From contig CM053337.1 in assembly GCA_028583605.1 (NCBI GenBank), positions 25,840,162-25,904,161 on the forward strand: a DNA stretch of 64,000 nucleotides. The letters run 5' to 3'. Positions within the stretch are counted from its first letter, which is position 1. Every line of letters begins with the position of its first letter. Both the position numbers and the translations under genes were made by a program. The stretch is from Dastarcus helophoroides (taxonomy: Eukaryota > Arthropoda > Insecta > Coleoptera > Bothrideridae). Under the pieces are notes generated by a model, which was given only the letters and a program-made list of their open reading frames with translations, ran no database searches and had not been told where the DNA came from. Of the stretch, positions 11,995-23,710 are shown piece by piece.

Positions 11995-13260
11995 ATATAA
12001 TACACTTGATATCTTTTCCGTATGGTTATTTAATTATGGCATATTATATTTGGGAAAACATTGTAACTAGAAGTCTGGACCATGGACTTGAGTGCTTTGA
12101 AAAAAAATATGTTATCTGAAATGTCACATCGCGAATTTGGGACAAATAATTTATAGGAAGTTAAGCATAAAATGTTACCGCAGGAATTGATAATATTAAT
12201 AATCATTACGAGAATACATTCGAGAAACTTCATGAGTGGATAATTAAAAGGGTAAGTTTAGGCATTAATAAATATGGTGGCCTTTAGAACAGTTACTGTA
12301 ATTTTTCTTTTGAAATTAACCAATAAAAGTATATAAATAAATAAGTTCTGCCTTGTTTTTAGTACCCGCGCCCTTTTCGTCAAAGAATGGCTAATTATTT
12401 CTCGTGATTCAGAAGAAGTACTTTGCCTTAAACCATTTAATTTTAGTCATTTATTGGTCTTTTGTAAGGGATCCTGCAAAAGGATGTCAGGAGGATAGGA
12501 AATATTGCGTTAAATATGCTTTTTCGTATTAACTCAGCACACCCAGTATACAGTTTTAGAAGTCTGTCCCGTTTCCCGGCCTAAAAGCGGCGAGTCAATA
12601 AGCGGTCCCAAATCGATGTGTGATGAAACTTTTCCTAAGTGTCTAAACCATCACATCGCAGCTAGGGCGTAAATCTCAGCGGACAGCAGCGGCTGCCATA
12701 TGCGGACCTACGGAAAGGGCACTAATGGCTTTGGATTATTTAACATCCATATATCTCGACGCAATGGATAACCACTGTCATGCCACCCTCGGGAGCCGGT
12801 CCAATTCCCACTTCTGACACGTAAACATCGGACGATGGTAAAAGATCGAAGCTGCAAAAAAAAATCTTTCGATTAATAAAAAACGGGTGTATTAAGTAAT
12901 TTTTGATGCAACAAAGGTTGACGTCGAAAGTAGAAGCATTATCGACTTTTGCCCTTCTCCTGGCAACTCTCCAACTCTCCTGCCATAGTGGCGGAGTTCA
13001 CGGGAGCTGACTGACACGATCCGCTCAATTGATTCAACTGCTTCACGTTCTGCTTTTATGCACTCCAGGAACTTTTACCGTCAATTTTAGAAAAGAAAAT
13101 TGTTTCTTGAAAGTACAGTAATTTGCGCTATCTGACGAAGGGAAAAATACCCTTGAATGAACGTTTTCAATCGGAGCTTCCGTAAGCGAACGTATAGGAT
13201 GTATGTTGCACGAAGGCATTACAGTTGCAGGCTGAAAATCTCAATATTTAATTCAAAGAG
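11995..13260. other. Normal-complexity intronic island
   Basis: After some AT-rich sequence, 12360-13250 is the richest non-repetitive stretch upstream of the first visible otp exon, with words such as cggtcccaaatcgatgtgtg and ggctttggattatttaac. I found no homeobox, no splice-bounded open frame and no element ends. It is about 1.2-2.1 kb upstream of the homeobox exon, a reasonable position for an intronic enhancer. Confidence 0.4.
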
Positions 13261-14491
13261 TTGAAAACAAAAAAATGGGGTAAACAACTAACATTTTTCT
13301 TCTTTAATTCCACTCTCACACTAAATTAGGAAGTATATCCATATATTCTCAAATCCTTAAGCGCTTAAACTAATTTGGATTTTTAAGTCGATATTTCAAC
13401 AATCAGTATATCTAATTTTGAAAAGAAAACTTGTTTTACGCTTTTATTATTATTTTTTTTTAAGTATTGATATTTTTCTCAGGTTTCAAGATTAAGCTTG
13501 AGTTTTTTTTTTGTATTTGAATATGGAGTAGAAATCTCCAATAATCACCAACAAACTTAAAATCAATGTACAAATAAGTACCTTACGTAACCATCAAAAG
13601 AAAACGATTACAAAACCTAGGTTTAAACCTGAGACTTGACATTTTCAGTCTCAAAATTTTGACTTTAGATTTATAATTTGAAAATATTTGGCAATTTCAA
13701 AGGAAAATTTAAAATTTTTATTTTTGGGTTATTCCATGACAAATGCTACCACATGCTGTTTGAAGGGCTTCCATAAGCATGTGTATTTATATATATAAAT
13801 ATAAATAACTTTTATATAATTTTATTTTGACCTGCTAAACCATCAAAATACATAAAATGTCTACTCCATTCCTGTTGAGTGGCATTTTCTTCGCCAGTTG
13901 CTTTTTCCAAACGTCTAGATTTTCAGTAACCTTTTTTCGTTAAGAAATGGCAATCTTTTATAGATTGCTCCAAACAGCGATTGCGTTACATCTTATTAGT
14001 TTGAAAATCCTAATTGTCACATTATGGCCGAAATCTTGGCAAGAAACTCGTTTTTGAAACTTTTATTTTAAAAGCTTAGTTGCGAAACAAATTATATTTT
14101 TACCCGGGACATAACACAGATAAAGGATTCTAGATTTTGTCCTTCAAATTAAAAACAGGGCTGAATTTTGGAAAACTGTAGGTAAATCTGTACAGTTGCA
14201 ACAGCTGTGAAACGATTGTTTTTTGAATTGAGTGCATTTTTAATTCAACTGAAAATCAGACTGTCCAATTTACTTTTAAATTTTATTTCTCAGAATCAAT
14301 ATATTTCTTAATTTTGGCTTATTTAACTCTTAAATACATCTAAAAAAATCTAGAAAACATTAATGAATTGTGCTTGGATGCCAATGTCTGTAACATGGAT
14401 GTCTTAATTAAGAGGAAACTCGATGTGTAAACATCGATGCTTTTTTGAACGATGTTGCATATCTATATGTGATGCATAGTATTCGTTCCAG
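13261..14491. other. otp intron, 3' part
   Basis: AT-rich with no repeat I can name. It ends at an acceptor (attcgttccag) directly before the homeobox exon. Confidence 0.6.
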
Positions 14492-14678
14492 GTTTGGTTT
14501 CAAAATAGAAGAGCGAAGTGGAAAAAGCGAAAGAAGACAACCAACGTTTTTCGCACGCCTGGCGCTCTTCTGCCTTCCCATGGTCTTCCGCCTTTTGGGG
14601 CGATGGGAGACGGTCTCTGCGGGACCAGCATGTTTAGCACGTCGGATACGAGATGGGGTGTAGCAGGAATGGCAACTG
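14492..14678 (+). CDS. orthopedia homeobox gene, exon with homeodomain helix 3
   Basis: Internal exon of a Paired-like homeobox transcription factor that specifies neuroendocrine and other neuronal fates. It opens with homeodomain residues 47-60, [15 protein letters not shown], directly after a CAG acceptor; an intron between positions 46 and 47 is common in paired-class genes. It continues [18 protein letters not shown] and MGDGLC...DTRW, which match the orthopedia-specific downstream sequence known in vertebrates (TTNVFR.PG.LLP, MGD.LC, NDTRW). The homeodomain N-terminal half is not found in bases 1-14491 and should be upstream. The exon is 187 nt and ends ACTG|GTAAGA, leaving one base of a split Gly codon (phase 1) that joins GC at 19412. 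The real frame is not the one giving the longest ATG-started frame here, so naive ORF calling misses it. Confidence 0.93.
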
Positions 14679-15077
14679 GTAAGATCATTTCACAGATTTA
14701 TGCCGTGTACAAATAACATAGTCCTAAATAAATAGCTCGGATCGCCATGGTATTTGTTGGTCGTATACTTCGCGCGGTTTTTTCACCGTCGGTCGGGCTA
14801 AAAACGCTAAAACAATGTCACTAAAAGAGTTTTATGTTTGTGTCTTTGTCAATATTGATTATGGAATGAGTTGCGTTCACGTTATTGCTAGAAGGTTCGT
14901 CCTTCTTGCTTAACGGAGAGTGAAAGGGATACAGGTTGAAATAAGTGTATTAAATATTCTTATACAACAAAAAATACTTAAAAAATGCAAGTTGTCTTTA
15001 GCTATCTTTAGATGTTTTGTTATTGCAAATTTAGTATAAGTCACCTTCGTTTCAATTCCTATCAAAGGTTTTTTTAA

Positions 15078-15603
15078 GGGTGCGTTTATATTAGACTTAC
15101 TTTATGATAGTAATCTCAGGTATCTGAGACTAAATTTCCTTGGCCGTTCACACTATGACACAAATGTGACTAAATAAAATTGCTGACACTTCTAGCTGAG
15201 ATAATGTGTCGACTTAAATGTATTTGCTACTTTAAATAATTAAAATGTGATTAGATCTAATTGATAATTCTGGATATTCAATTCTGTAACGAATTGTCTC
15301 AAATATTGAATATGTTTTTTCTAATTAAATTTGCAAATTATTTATATAGAATAGTATCTCAATATTATAAGTGATATACAATAGTTAATCGAAATATCTC
15401 AAGAGAAAGTAGACGATTAAACTTCTGAGATATATGTCAGACACTTGCTAAAACTTGTGGCGACATTTTGTGTCGAGTAATTTATCTGAGCTGTTTGGTA
15501 AGTCTCAGATAGCTTCTCTCAGGATGGTTGAGACTTGATATATTATTACACCAGAGAGAAATATACGAAACAGTCTAAAAAAGTGTCTAATCTAAACGCA
15601 CCC
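15078..15603. mobile_element. PIF/Harbinger-type MITE, 526 bp
   Basis: Terminal inverted repeats GGGTGCGTTTATATTAGAC (left) and, read inward from the right, GGGTGCGTTTAGATTAGAC. Both ends are flanked by TAA (15075-15077 and 15604-15606), the 3-bp target duplication typical of PIF/Harbinger. The interior has several copies of (T)CTCAG/CTGAG words and no coding sequence. A decayed right end of the same family is seen at 52038-52083. Confidence 0.85.
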
Positions 15604-16007
15604 TAAGAGTTCTATGTTTGGATTTTTATTGTTACCTTTATTTTTGCACATTTTTTTCAGTTTTACTCACAGTTTATACTCTTTCAGGTATCTCGTTAGT
15701 TAATTTGTATGATACATTAGGACTTAAAAAGAATAAAATTTTAACTGGTTGAAGCCAGTTAATTGGTTGGCAATTTGGACTAAAGGACTTACATGTCCTT
15801 AAAGCTTCTCTCATAAGTAATAAAGGATGCTTTTTGGTAATCTTTAATCTTCCTACAAAAAGTATTTTAGCCATTAATTTTAACTACGTATTTGAAAGGT
15901 TTATTAAGGTTACAAAAATAAAAAACAAATTTTTTTTGAGCCTCTGAAAGAAGTGCAAATCAACTCATAAGTTGCTTGTGATGTTTAATAAGTAGTTTAC
16001 TTTATTT

Positions 16008-16155
16008 TTTTTTTTTGTGAAACGGACTGGTCCCTAGTTGTCTTCAAATATTGAAATGCAAAACTTGTTCCCTGAAACCAAGAGAGATTAAAAAACACAA
16101 CAAAGGTTGCTTTAACTCGTTTCGACAGCCAAGCCATCATCTTCAGAGAGATATT
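16008..16155 (-). repeat. Short hairpin repeat / LINE 3' tail, copy 1
   Basis: Read on the minus strand it runs CTGAAGATGATGGCTTGGCT, then TCGAAACGAG, TGTTGTGTTTTTTAATC, TCTTGGTTTCAGGGAACAAG and ends GGACCAGTCCGTTTCAC. The same order occurs at 31425-31515 right after a LINE reverse transcriptase, with related copies at 29546-29640, 34362-34490 and 39881-40075. It may be the tail of the antisense LINE ending near 16540, or a separate short element. Confidence 0.6.
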
Positions 16156-16199
16156 AAGATAGTATGATGGTATGAATGTGGGTATTTCATTTAAAGAAT

Positions 16200-16290
16200 T
16201 CGCGGTGAAAAGTTTTAATTTATCGGTATAAATTTCCTCGGTATTTTTGACCATTTACCGGTAAACTGTTTTACCGATTAGCTGGTTTTG
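16200..16290. other. ACCGGTAAA-rich patch, possible transposon end
   Basis: Clustered CGGTA/TACCG words (ATTTACCGGTAAACTG, TTTTACCGATTAGC) form a short palindromic patch, similar in style to the subterminal clusters of the hAT elements in this window but with a different word. No partner end was found. Confidence 0.3.
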
Positions 16291-16539
16291 CAATTTCTAA
16301 GGACATTATTTTAAAAATACACTGCTTAAAGACAGGATTAAACTAGTTCTTTCGACATTAAAATGGCAGTTTTGGGAAAAAGATAATTTTAAATTTAAAC
16401 TCATGAAAATACCAAAGATTCATGATTCGAGAAAATTGCATATTTGAAAAAATATATCTCTTGAAATTCTAAGCTTGAAATTTATTTATTGCATAGTTAT
16501 AAAAATAGTAAAAGAAAAACTCTTTCGAGCCAGGCTCTG

Positions 16540-18812
16540 GGCCTCCAATCCCTCTAATGGAATAGTACATTGGCACTGGAGCACAAATTCAAGCAGCTTT
16601 GCCTGAAACAAATAAAACACAAACATTTCCTATTGGACGACACTCGCTGTTGCAGTCCAATTAGACTATACTTGGTCTTCTGATTTTGGTTAGTATGTCT
16701 AGATTGTAGTCCACTGCCTGTCGAAACTAGCTCATTGGGATGCGTTCTCGCTCTCAACATGGCCTTAGAATTTTTCTCCCGAAGGAGAATTCTGCCTTAG
16801 ATAGATTGACTTCTCTGTGGAGTTGCTCATTTCTAGCAAACCGTAGAGCATCTGTGACTTGTCTTAGAAAGACGTTCTGGCACACCTGGAGTTTCTTCAG
16901 TTGATTATCGGAAGCCTGTGACCAGCCTACAGAGGCTGGTCTTATGATTGATTCGTGTAGCAATATTTTAAACATAATGGACAGTTTACCTCTTTCTACC
17001 AACCATTCCTAGCAGCAGTCTCTTTAACATTCTAGCTCTGATCCATGGTGTGCCTTCTGGGATTCTGGATTCGTTGTGGGTTGCCTAAAGTTTAGGCTAG
17101 CACTTAGGCACCCTTTCCAGGCTCATTGTGCTATTCCCGTGATTGAGGTGTCCTTGGTCATTCATTCAGCCACCCAACCTTGTTAAGAAACTGAAGAACG
17201 ACCCTTGGATGCACCTCTCTCAAACTGGTCACACTAGGCCAGAAGTCCCTAGCGTGGATCTTCTAATTGATGGTGTTGTGATTGTTGTGCCTTAATATAG
17301 GTCTTTTGTCGAGAATTAGACCTAGATACTTTGGCGAAAGTCTCCAGTCGACGTTTTGCCCACTGACTTAAACATGACCATATGGTTCGAGTGTTCTTCT
17401 TGTGAAGGAGACTGTTTGGGTCTTGTTTGCGTTGACTTGAAATTTCCATTAACCAAAGTATTCTAAAAGTTCATATGTAGCCGGCTGGAGGTGTCCTGTG
17501 AGCAATTCTGGTCTTAGAAAATAAGTCATTAACGCTGTGTCGTCTGTATAAGTTGCTAGTAGCGTCTGGTTTGTTCTTGGGATGTCTGCTAGGAATAGAG
17601 AGTGTAGGACCAAACAAGGCAAAATTTTAAGGTACCCCGTACTGCAGGCTATACTGGTTAGATAGTTTCTATCCCATCTTCGCTCAAAATGAGCGGTGGT
17701 CTAGAAACAAGCTTACCATTCAAACCATCTTTAGAGCTATCCTAAACTGATGCATCTTGTAGACTAATCCTTGGTGCCAAATGATGTCAAATTCTTTGGA
17801 AATATCGAAGAAAATGTCTCCTACTAGCTAATTTTATGCAATGAGTGATTATTTTCAACCATCCGCGGTAATTGATCCGAGGTAGAGTGCATTGGTTAAA
17901 ACCCAAATTGCTCTTAAAGGATGATGCTGTGATCGCCGATGATGTTCTGCAGACGATTCTTCAAAGTCCTTTCCGCCACCTTACCCATGTTGAATAAGAG
18001 ATTTATTGGCCTGTAATTTTGTGGGAAAAAACAGTTTTTAAACACTCAATTTACTATGGCTTTCAAGCATTCGACCGCTTGATTTCAATGATTCTCAAGA
18101 GTTTGGTTTGGATTCTGTCTGGACCTCAAGCTATTTTGACGTTTAACTTTTGCAGATAGTTTTGGATTTCCTGCATGTCAGTCGGTCAGATAACGTCTTC
18201 TATGTCTTCCTCCAGAAGATCGTGGACCTCTTGTTTCACTTACTCTATGAAGTCTAAATCCATTTCCTCGAGCGTGGCCCGACAGTATCTTTCAAAGATT
18301 TCAACGAATGCTGCTACCTCATCCTGATCTAAGTAAGACATTTCTTAAGGTCCGTGTATCGAAAAAAAAAGGGTTTTTTATTTCTTCTTAGAGCTTTGGC
18401 TGTACGTCACAGGTTTGAGGGGTTTTCGAGTTTACAGCTTCTTAGGTGCTCATGAAACTTAAAAATGTTGTGCTCTCTGTGTTCATACCTTGAACTCATG
18501 GAAAGTCTGTTCACTTTCGCCTTATCTGCTTGCAGATTGGTCTGCCTTGCCCCCTTCTTGGTACAATTTTTTCTTTTCATCAAATTTACTTTGGCAGGCA
18601 GTGGTTCGCTACCTTGTTTACTCCGGAAAATTTTGGTCGCTGCCAGAGTAGAATCTGTTATGGTGATTTACCGCCGAGTTAATGTCATCACTTGTGTTGA
18701 TCTCTTCAGGCATTTTCAAGTTTGCTGCTAGATACTTGCTGAACATTGTGATCCAGTTTGTGTTTTCCCAGATCTCAGGAGGCTTGGGTCTGTGATCATC
18801 TCCAATGGCCAC
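16540..18812 (-). pseudogene. Jockey-like LINE, 5'-truncated and decayed
   Basis: Antisense remnant of a non-LTR retrotransposon second reading frame, in order on the minus strand: a pre-RT linker (18812-18618, ending SDDINSAVNHHNRF); motif A DISKEFDIIWHQGLVYKM near 17745-17820, a changed form of D..KAFD.VWH; motif C YTDDTALMTYFL near 17535-17570, with the catalytic DD kept and Ala replaced by Thr; a WRLSPKYLGL region near 17320-17350; and a C-terminal part at 17002-16754 with IMFKILLHESIIRP, LKKLQVCQNVFLRQVTDA and RNEQLHREVNL. Stops and frameshifts separate these blocks. The endonuclease is absent and homology ends abruptly at about 18812, as expected of 5' truncation during target-primed insertion. 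Confidence 0.85.
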
Positions 18813-18829
18813 TAACAGAAATAATTATA

Positions 18830-19411
18830 ACAAATATTTCGGTTTCAAAGACAAATTTTTGGAAAAAATTGAAAGTCTCTAAAAACCTCAAGATTTCGAG
18901 TTTAAAGTGAAAGTTATATCGACAAAAAAGCAAAAATTTTATGTTTAAAATTCGAATTTTGATAAATAAATGTCATTATGAGGTATTTCAAAAACCATAA
19001 ATTTAAAAGAACATCCTAAAATTTTAAAGTTATGCTAGAAATGTTGATAAAAAGCTTGTTTCCGTTAAAAGCTAGAATTTGCAAATAAATTCTTAGGCAA
19101 ACTCTTCAGAAGATATAAGAACATAAAACGGCAAAAACTCTAGGTATGTCACTGCAGCTGTAGCATTATCTGACAACGTCAAAGTCTCTCAAAGTCCGTG
19201 GTAGTCTGATTTGGACATTTTTTTGCAGATGCAATCTGAATTTATCACTTCTAGGTATTATACTCATTTTTTTCTATTTTTTCTTAAAATTAATGATATT
19301 GTGTATTTTGTTTAATTTATTCATAGTTAATTTAGTTTTTTAATGGAAGCCAGATGCGTGGCAGCAACGACGTATCATAAAAAAAGTTTATTCCTTCTTC
19401 ATAATTTTTAG
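18830..19411. other. AT-rich intronic sequence before otp exon
   Basis: Quasi-repeat-like A-rich words to about 19130, then more ordinary sequence. The polypyrimidine run and AG acceptor for the next exon lie at about 19388-19411. Confidence 0.5.
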
Positions 19412-19567
19412 GCCTCGGTCAGCTGAGCCAAAGTTCTGTATCGATGGGTGGTTTCGGCCAATCTCTTAGTCAACTCAACCAAAGCTCCGGACTAAGTCCG
19501 GCACTACCTATAAGCACGGCGGCCGCCAGCACTGTGTATCAGGCACATTATGGACTTAATTCACTGG
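19412..19567 (+). CDS. orthopedia, internal exon
   Basis: A 156-nt exon flanked by ATAATTTTTAG| and |GTAAGA. Both junctions are phase 1, so it joins the exons at 14678 and 38871 without changing frame and completes a Gly codon at each side. It encodes LGQLSQSSVSMGGFGQSLSQ, a run of Ser/Gln/Leu words ending LSPALPIS, and then TVYQAHYGLNSL. The Q-S-L-S-Q string recalls the region after the homeodomain in vertebrate OTP. Reading from the internal ATG at 19444 through the donor to a stop at 19651 would be wrong. Low-complexity Ser/Gln/Ala content suggests an unstructured activation or interaction region. Confidence 0.9.
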
Positions 19568-20230
19568 GTAAGATGCCAGCATGTCTATCCGTCAATAAAC
19601 CGCTTAGCTGTAATCGGATTAACACTTCTATTATGCAAGCCATCGCCGTGTAACTGCCATAATTGAGCTTAACTGCCGTGATTTATTATACTTCGATTAA
19701 CTTAATACGTTAATTAGTAAGAGCTTATTGTGTAATGTACATGGCTTGGTTCGCACAAGGAGTAATGTCTTTTGATGCATGTGCCTAAAGTTACTCAAGC
19801 GCTGTCCTGAAATAAACGCTTGTTGATTTAGAGGAGCAGTTGACGAGATGTTCTAAAAATCTAGGTTGTGGATCATCGGTCATATTTTCAGTAACTGTAA
19901 TTTATTTTCTTCACATTTTTTGTTTAATATCTACCACATTACAATGAGGGGCGTTGCCAAATACTCGCCCTATTGAATGTCTTTCAGAATTTGCCCGCCC
20001 AACATTTCTTTTTTGACGAAATTGGGGAGGGTAGAGGTAATTAATGGAAAATATCAAATGTAACATATATATTTCCTTGGATGAGCACTTGAGCAGAAAG
20101 CAAAAACAACATTTTATGAGAAGCTTTTAAACATTTTTTATGCAGCTATAGAACCAAACAAAATTTAAATGGCAAAATATTTCATTATTTAACCTATTCT
20201 GTTCTTAATTTAATACAATCATTACACCAA
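19568..20230. promoter_or_regulatory. Possible conserved intronic DNA beside otp exon
   Basis: Non-repetitive sequence containing several homeodomain-type core sites, for example GTAATCGGATTAAC near 19610, TTAATACGTTAATTAGTAAG near 19700 and CATAATTGAGC near 19657. Only the sites are seen; regulatory function is inferred from density and position. Confidence 0.3.
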
Positions 20231-20781
20231 ATCTGTATGGTCTCTAGACTTTTAAAAAAAAGTCTAGTTTGTTTTGCAAATCAGACTATAACCTCTTCAC
20301 TGGAGGATTTTTTAGTTGAGGAAAGAGAATATAGTCGAATAAATCTAGATCTCACGAAATGTTTGCATACCAATTGTGATTTGTGTGCAGAGGCATTGTC
20401 CTGGAAGAACCAAACCGTTGGACAACTTTCCGCATTTTTTTTCCTTAATTTTTTTTCCTAGAGAGGTGAGTAGTGTCAAATAGAAATTTTCATTTATTAT
20501 TATATGCTTATCCAGACAATAAATCATGATTACTCTACGGCAATCTTAAAAAACTGAAGCAGACATTTTTAGCAGATCTTGGAACTTAAAACTTCTTACG
20601 TCTTGGAGAACCACTCTGGTTTTCTGAAATCACCTTGTCTTTATTTTATCGACTGCTGCTTTGTTTCTAGAAATGTACCCACTTAGGTACATAGTACCTA
20701 CATAATAACAACACGTCTTAAAAAGTCTTCATCTTTCTCAGCTGAGCGCAAATTCAACGAGATGCTTCTACCCTTGCATAC

Positions 20782-22500
20782 TTCTGGTCAACATTCAGGC
20801 TACAACAACATGCTGCCTTAGAGCAGCAGAGAAATGTAGAATGGGACCGAAAAATAAAAGAAGTAACAGAGAAAGATAATTATCTATGGCAATTACACAA
20901 AATTTTAAGAAATGAATTAACTCAAACTCGTTGTATGCACACTCCAAGCGAAACTGTGTATGCTCCGGAAGAAAAAGCCGAAGCTCTGGCTGACCACTTG
21001 GAGGACGAATGCCAGACTAGCTACAGAAATTACAATGAACAACAAATAAAGCAAGTGAATAGGCTTCTAAGACTAAGAGCAGAAGCAAATTAAGATGGAG
21101 AACGCATAAGGGAAACAAATGTAGAAAAAATTAAGACAATAATCAAGAATATGGCGATGAAAACAGCACCAAGAAGAGGCCAAATCTTTAACCTGGCCAT
21201 AAAGAATCTCCCAGAAGTAGAGATTAAGAATATCAAGAAAATTATCAAGTCGATAATAAAAATGGAACATTTTTCCAGCGTATGGAAATTTGCACAGGCA
21301 GTGATGATTCCAAAGCCGGGGAAAGACCCCACATATCCCCAAAATCAAAGACCAATAAGTCTTCTTCCAGCCGTAGGTAAAGTGGCAGAAAAAATAATCT
21401 TCTTAACATTGCAAGAAAATTTGAAAAGATTAGACCTAATACTGGAGGAACAATTTGGATTTAAGCCCGCACAACAAGCGTTGAGGTTGGTCGAAGAAGT
21501 TGTGCAAGGATTTAACGGTAAACAGTCCACGAGGTTGGTATGTTTAGACGTTGCCAAGGCTTTTGACAAAGTTTGGCACAAAGGACTATTATATAAAATG
21601 CATAGGGCGAATATCAATCTCAAATTAACACGAATAATGCAATCCTATTTGGAGAACAGGAAATTTGAAGTAAAACTGGATTGAATAGTAACAGAAGAAA
21701 GAAGAATAAGAGCTGGGGTTCCACAAGGCACGGTTTTAGGCTTCACTCTATTAACCATATATATGCATGATATTTTCAAGCTAAACGGAGTCAAGATAGC
21801 GCTATATGCGGATGATTCAGCGATTCTAGCAAAGCACAGAAGACAGAAAATAATAGTTAGAAGATTGCAAGAAGCACTTTATCAAGTGAAGGGATGGTTT
21901 GAGAAATGGCATACTAAAGTCAATGTGGACAAAAGTACAGCCACATACATGACAAGAAAAAGGACACAGCCAAAGGGAAATTTAAATATTTTCAATGAAG
22001 ATATTCCCTGGACAGAAGAGCCAAAATATCTAGGAATAATCTTGGATAAAAAACTAACATTTAGGAAACATATGGAACATGATAAGAAAAAAGCAATGAA
22101 AATAAAGACAACAATTTATTCCCTACAATATAGAAAAAGGCGTTCCAGTTGGAGAAATAAACGAATAATTTACAAAGCAGTTATACAACTTATGATGACT
22201 TATGGTGCAGCGTGCTGGAGATATACATCAAAATCTAACATAAATATATTACAAAGATTACAGAATACAAGGCTAAGGATGATTGCCAATGCTTCCTGGT
22301 TTATAACCAAGAGAAGAATTCAGGAAGATGTACAAATCGAAACGATTGAAAAACATTAAGAAAAGCTGCAAGAGGAGAGTTCGATAGAGCAGAAATACAT
22401 TCAAATTCACTACTACCTAATGAAGTAGTGGAATACGCGTCGCAAGACTACCCAAGATTCAAAAGACCTAGGACGGTTTTAAGAAGATAATGTAGTCTAT
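20782..22500 (+). pseudogene. Jockey-like LINE reverse transcriptase, nearly intact
   Basis: The C-terminal two thirds of a non-LTR retrotransposon ORF2. One frame runs from about 20782 through a linker (EKDNYLWQLHKILRNELT, YAPEEKAEALADHLEDECQ), stop TAA at 21091, fingers (VMIPKPGKDP, RPISLLPAVGKVAEKI, EEQFGFKPAQQA), motif A LVCLDVAKAFDKVWHKGLLYKM, stop TGA at 21682, motif B AGVPQGTVLGFTLLTIYMHD, motif C ALYADDSAIL with intact YADD, and thumb (WFEKWHTKVNVDKS, EPKYLGIILDKKLTFRKH, YGAACW) to 22359. After a frameshift near 22360 the tail continues AARGEFDRAEIHSNSLLPNE...FKRP to about 22490. Only two in-frame stops and one shift make this the youngest LINE in the window. Endonuclease and ORF1 are missing. 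Confidence 0.93.
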
Positions 22501-22509
22501 TAACCTCGG

Positions 22510-22810
22510 GTGTTAGTGTGGTTTTCCCGAAGGCATGGTCAAATGGCTAGTAGGCGAAAGAAAAACAAGTTGCTCCACACGCGCATTAAGAGGGCCTTTC
22601 TAGAAAGAGAGAAAACGGCAAAAATACGGGTAGATAGGCAAAATCTCCAACACATGAGAGGCAGACATGGAAGGTGTAAATCTCAAGAGAGGCAAAAATG
22701 CAACTACCGCTACAAACAGATAGGTAAAATCTGCAACGCAAGAGAAATAGACACAAAAGGTCTGAATCTCAGAAGGGGAAAAAGAGCAATAATAAACAAG
22801 TGAGGTACAA
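22510..22810 (+). repeat. LINE-adjacent region with 86-bp direct repeat
   Basis: Two copies of a roughly 70-bp unit start at about 22631 and 22717 (TAGATAGGCAAAATCTCCAA and the variant CAGATAGGTAAAATCTGCAA), each followed by AGACA..AAGGT..AATCTCA. It directly follows the LINE C-terminus and may be its 3' untranslated region. The 97-codon frame over it shows no domain. Confidence 0.5.
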
Positions 22811-23709
22811 AATTTCTTAAACAGAACAGCGACAAAAAAGTAAGATGAAAATATTCCTGATCCCATATGAAGATTAGAAGACAAACACATTTGAGGATCC
22901 ATTTTACATAAATTTTTCATATCCAAATCGACGTGAACTCTATGTTGGACGAATTCATATGAAACATTCAATTTTTGAGAAATTTGTTTTAGCCCAATTT
23001 TTCAGTCTGATAAAACTAGGTAATGTATTGCTTCGATAATTTCGGGACGGACACAGAAACTGGCCTTTCCGATCGCGCTTCATCTTCAGTGGAAAATTTA
23101 GTTCTTTTCAAGGTTGTATTTTATTTTTTCAAGGTCGCATCCGAATAACATTGATCGCCAAGGATATTAGGCATACCTTTGAAAATCTTCCTTCCATCTT
23201 AATTCTTTCAAATACAGATACTTGATGATGACTCGATACTCCAATTTTTGAATTTTCACACTTTCGGCCGACATTTTTTTTTATTATTTTATTGCGCGAA
23301 ATTGGTTTGAGTTTTAGACGTAAAACTTTACAGTTCGACACTTCTATAATAAGATTTTGTTTACTGCTATGGTATCGCAATATTTTGTTTATCCATGGAA
23401 CCACTCTAAGATAACTAGATCAATACATACTCGTAAAATAATATGAGAAATTTACCACTTGGGATCATTTAGGCCCAAATTATATTAGGCTCTATATTTG
23501 AAAATTTGAGAAAAAATTGTTAGGTCGTGATGAAGATCGTATACTTGTCAATCACGTAACCAATCCAACCTCGTACCAACAAGGCAGTGCTAAAACCTTG
23601 GGCTCCACATACGAGGCTGCCTCATCGTATTGATTTCAAAATGGTAGTCGCTTTGTTTTTTGAGTTACATATTGAATAAGCCATTGAAAGTAAATACCTG
23701 TACTTATCA
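22811..23709. other. Unassigned intronic sequence
   Basis: Moderately complex, AT-rich. Minus-strand frames of up to 91 codons (23129-23404) show no recognisable domain. Nothing else seen. Confidence 0.35.
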
Positions 23710-23710
23710 T

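Larger units (their letters stand above)
14679..19411. other. otp intron, 4.7 kb
   Basis: Phase-1 intron with GTAAGA donor and TTTTTAG acceptor. It contains a Harbinger-type MITE, a short hairpin repeat and an antisense LINE (listed separately). Sequence at 14680-15060 is moderately complex and unassigned. Confidence 0.8.

Noticed and set aside
1..14491. Search for the N-terminal half of the otp homeobox
   Set aside because: No sequence encoding the expected helix 1-2 residues was found in any plus frame; it should lie upstream of the window.
14445..14663. Plus-strand 72-codon and minus-strand 62-codon frames
   Set aside because: Shadows of the otp homeobox exon, which is read in a different plus frame with clear homeodomain sequence and splice sites.
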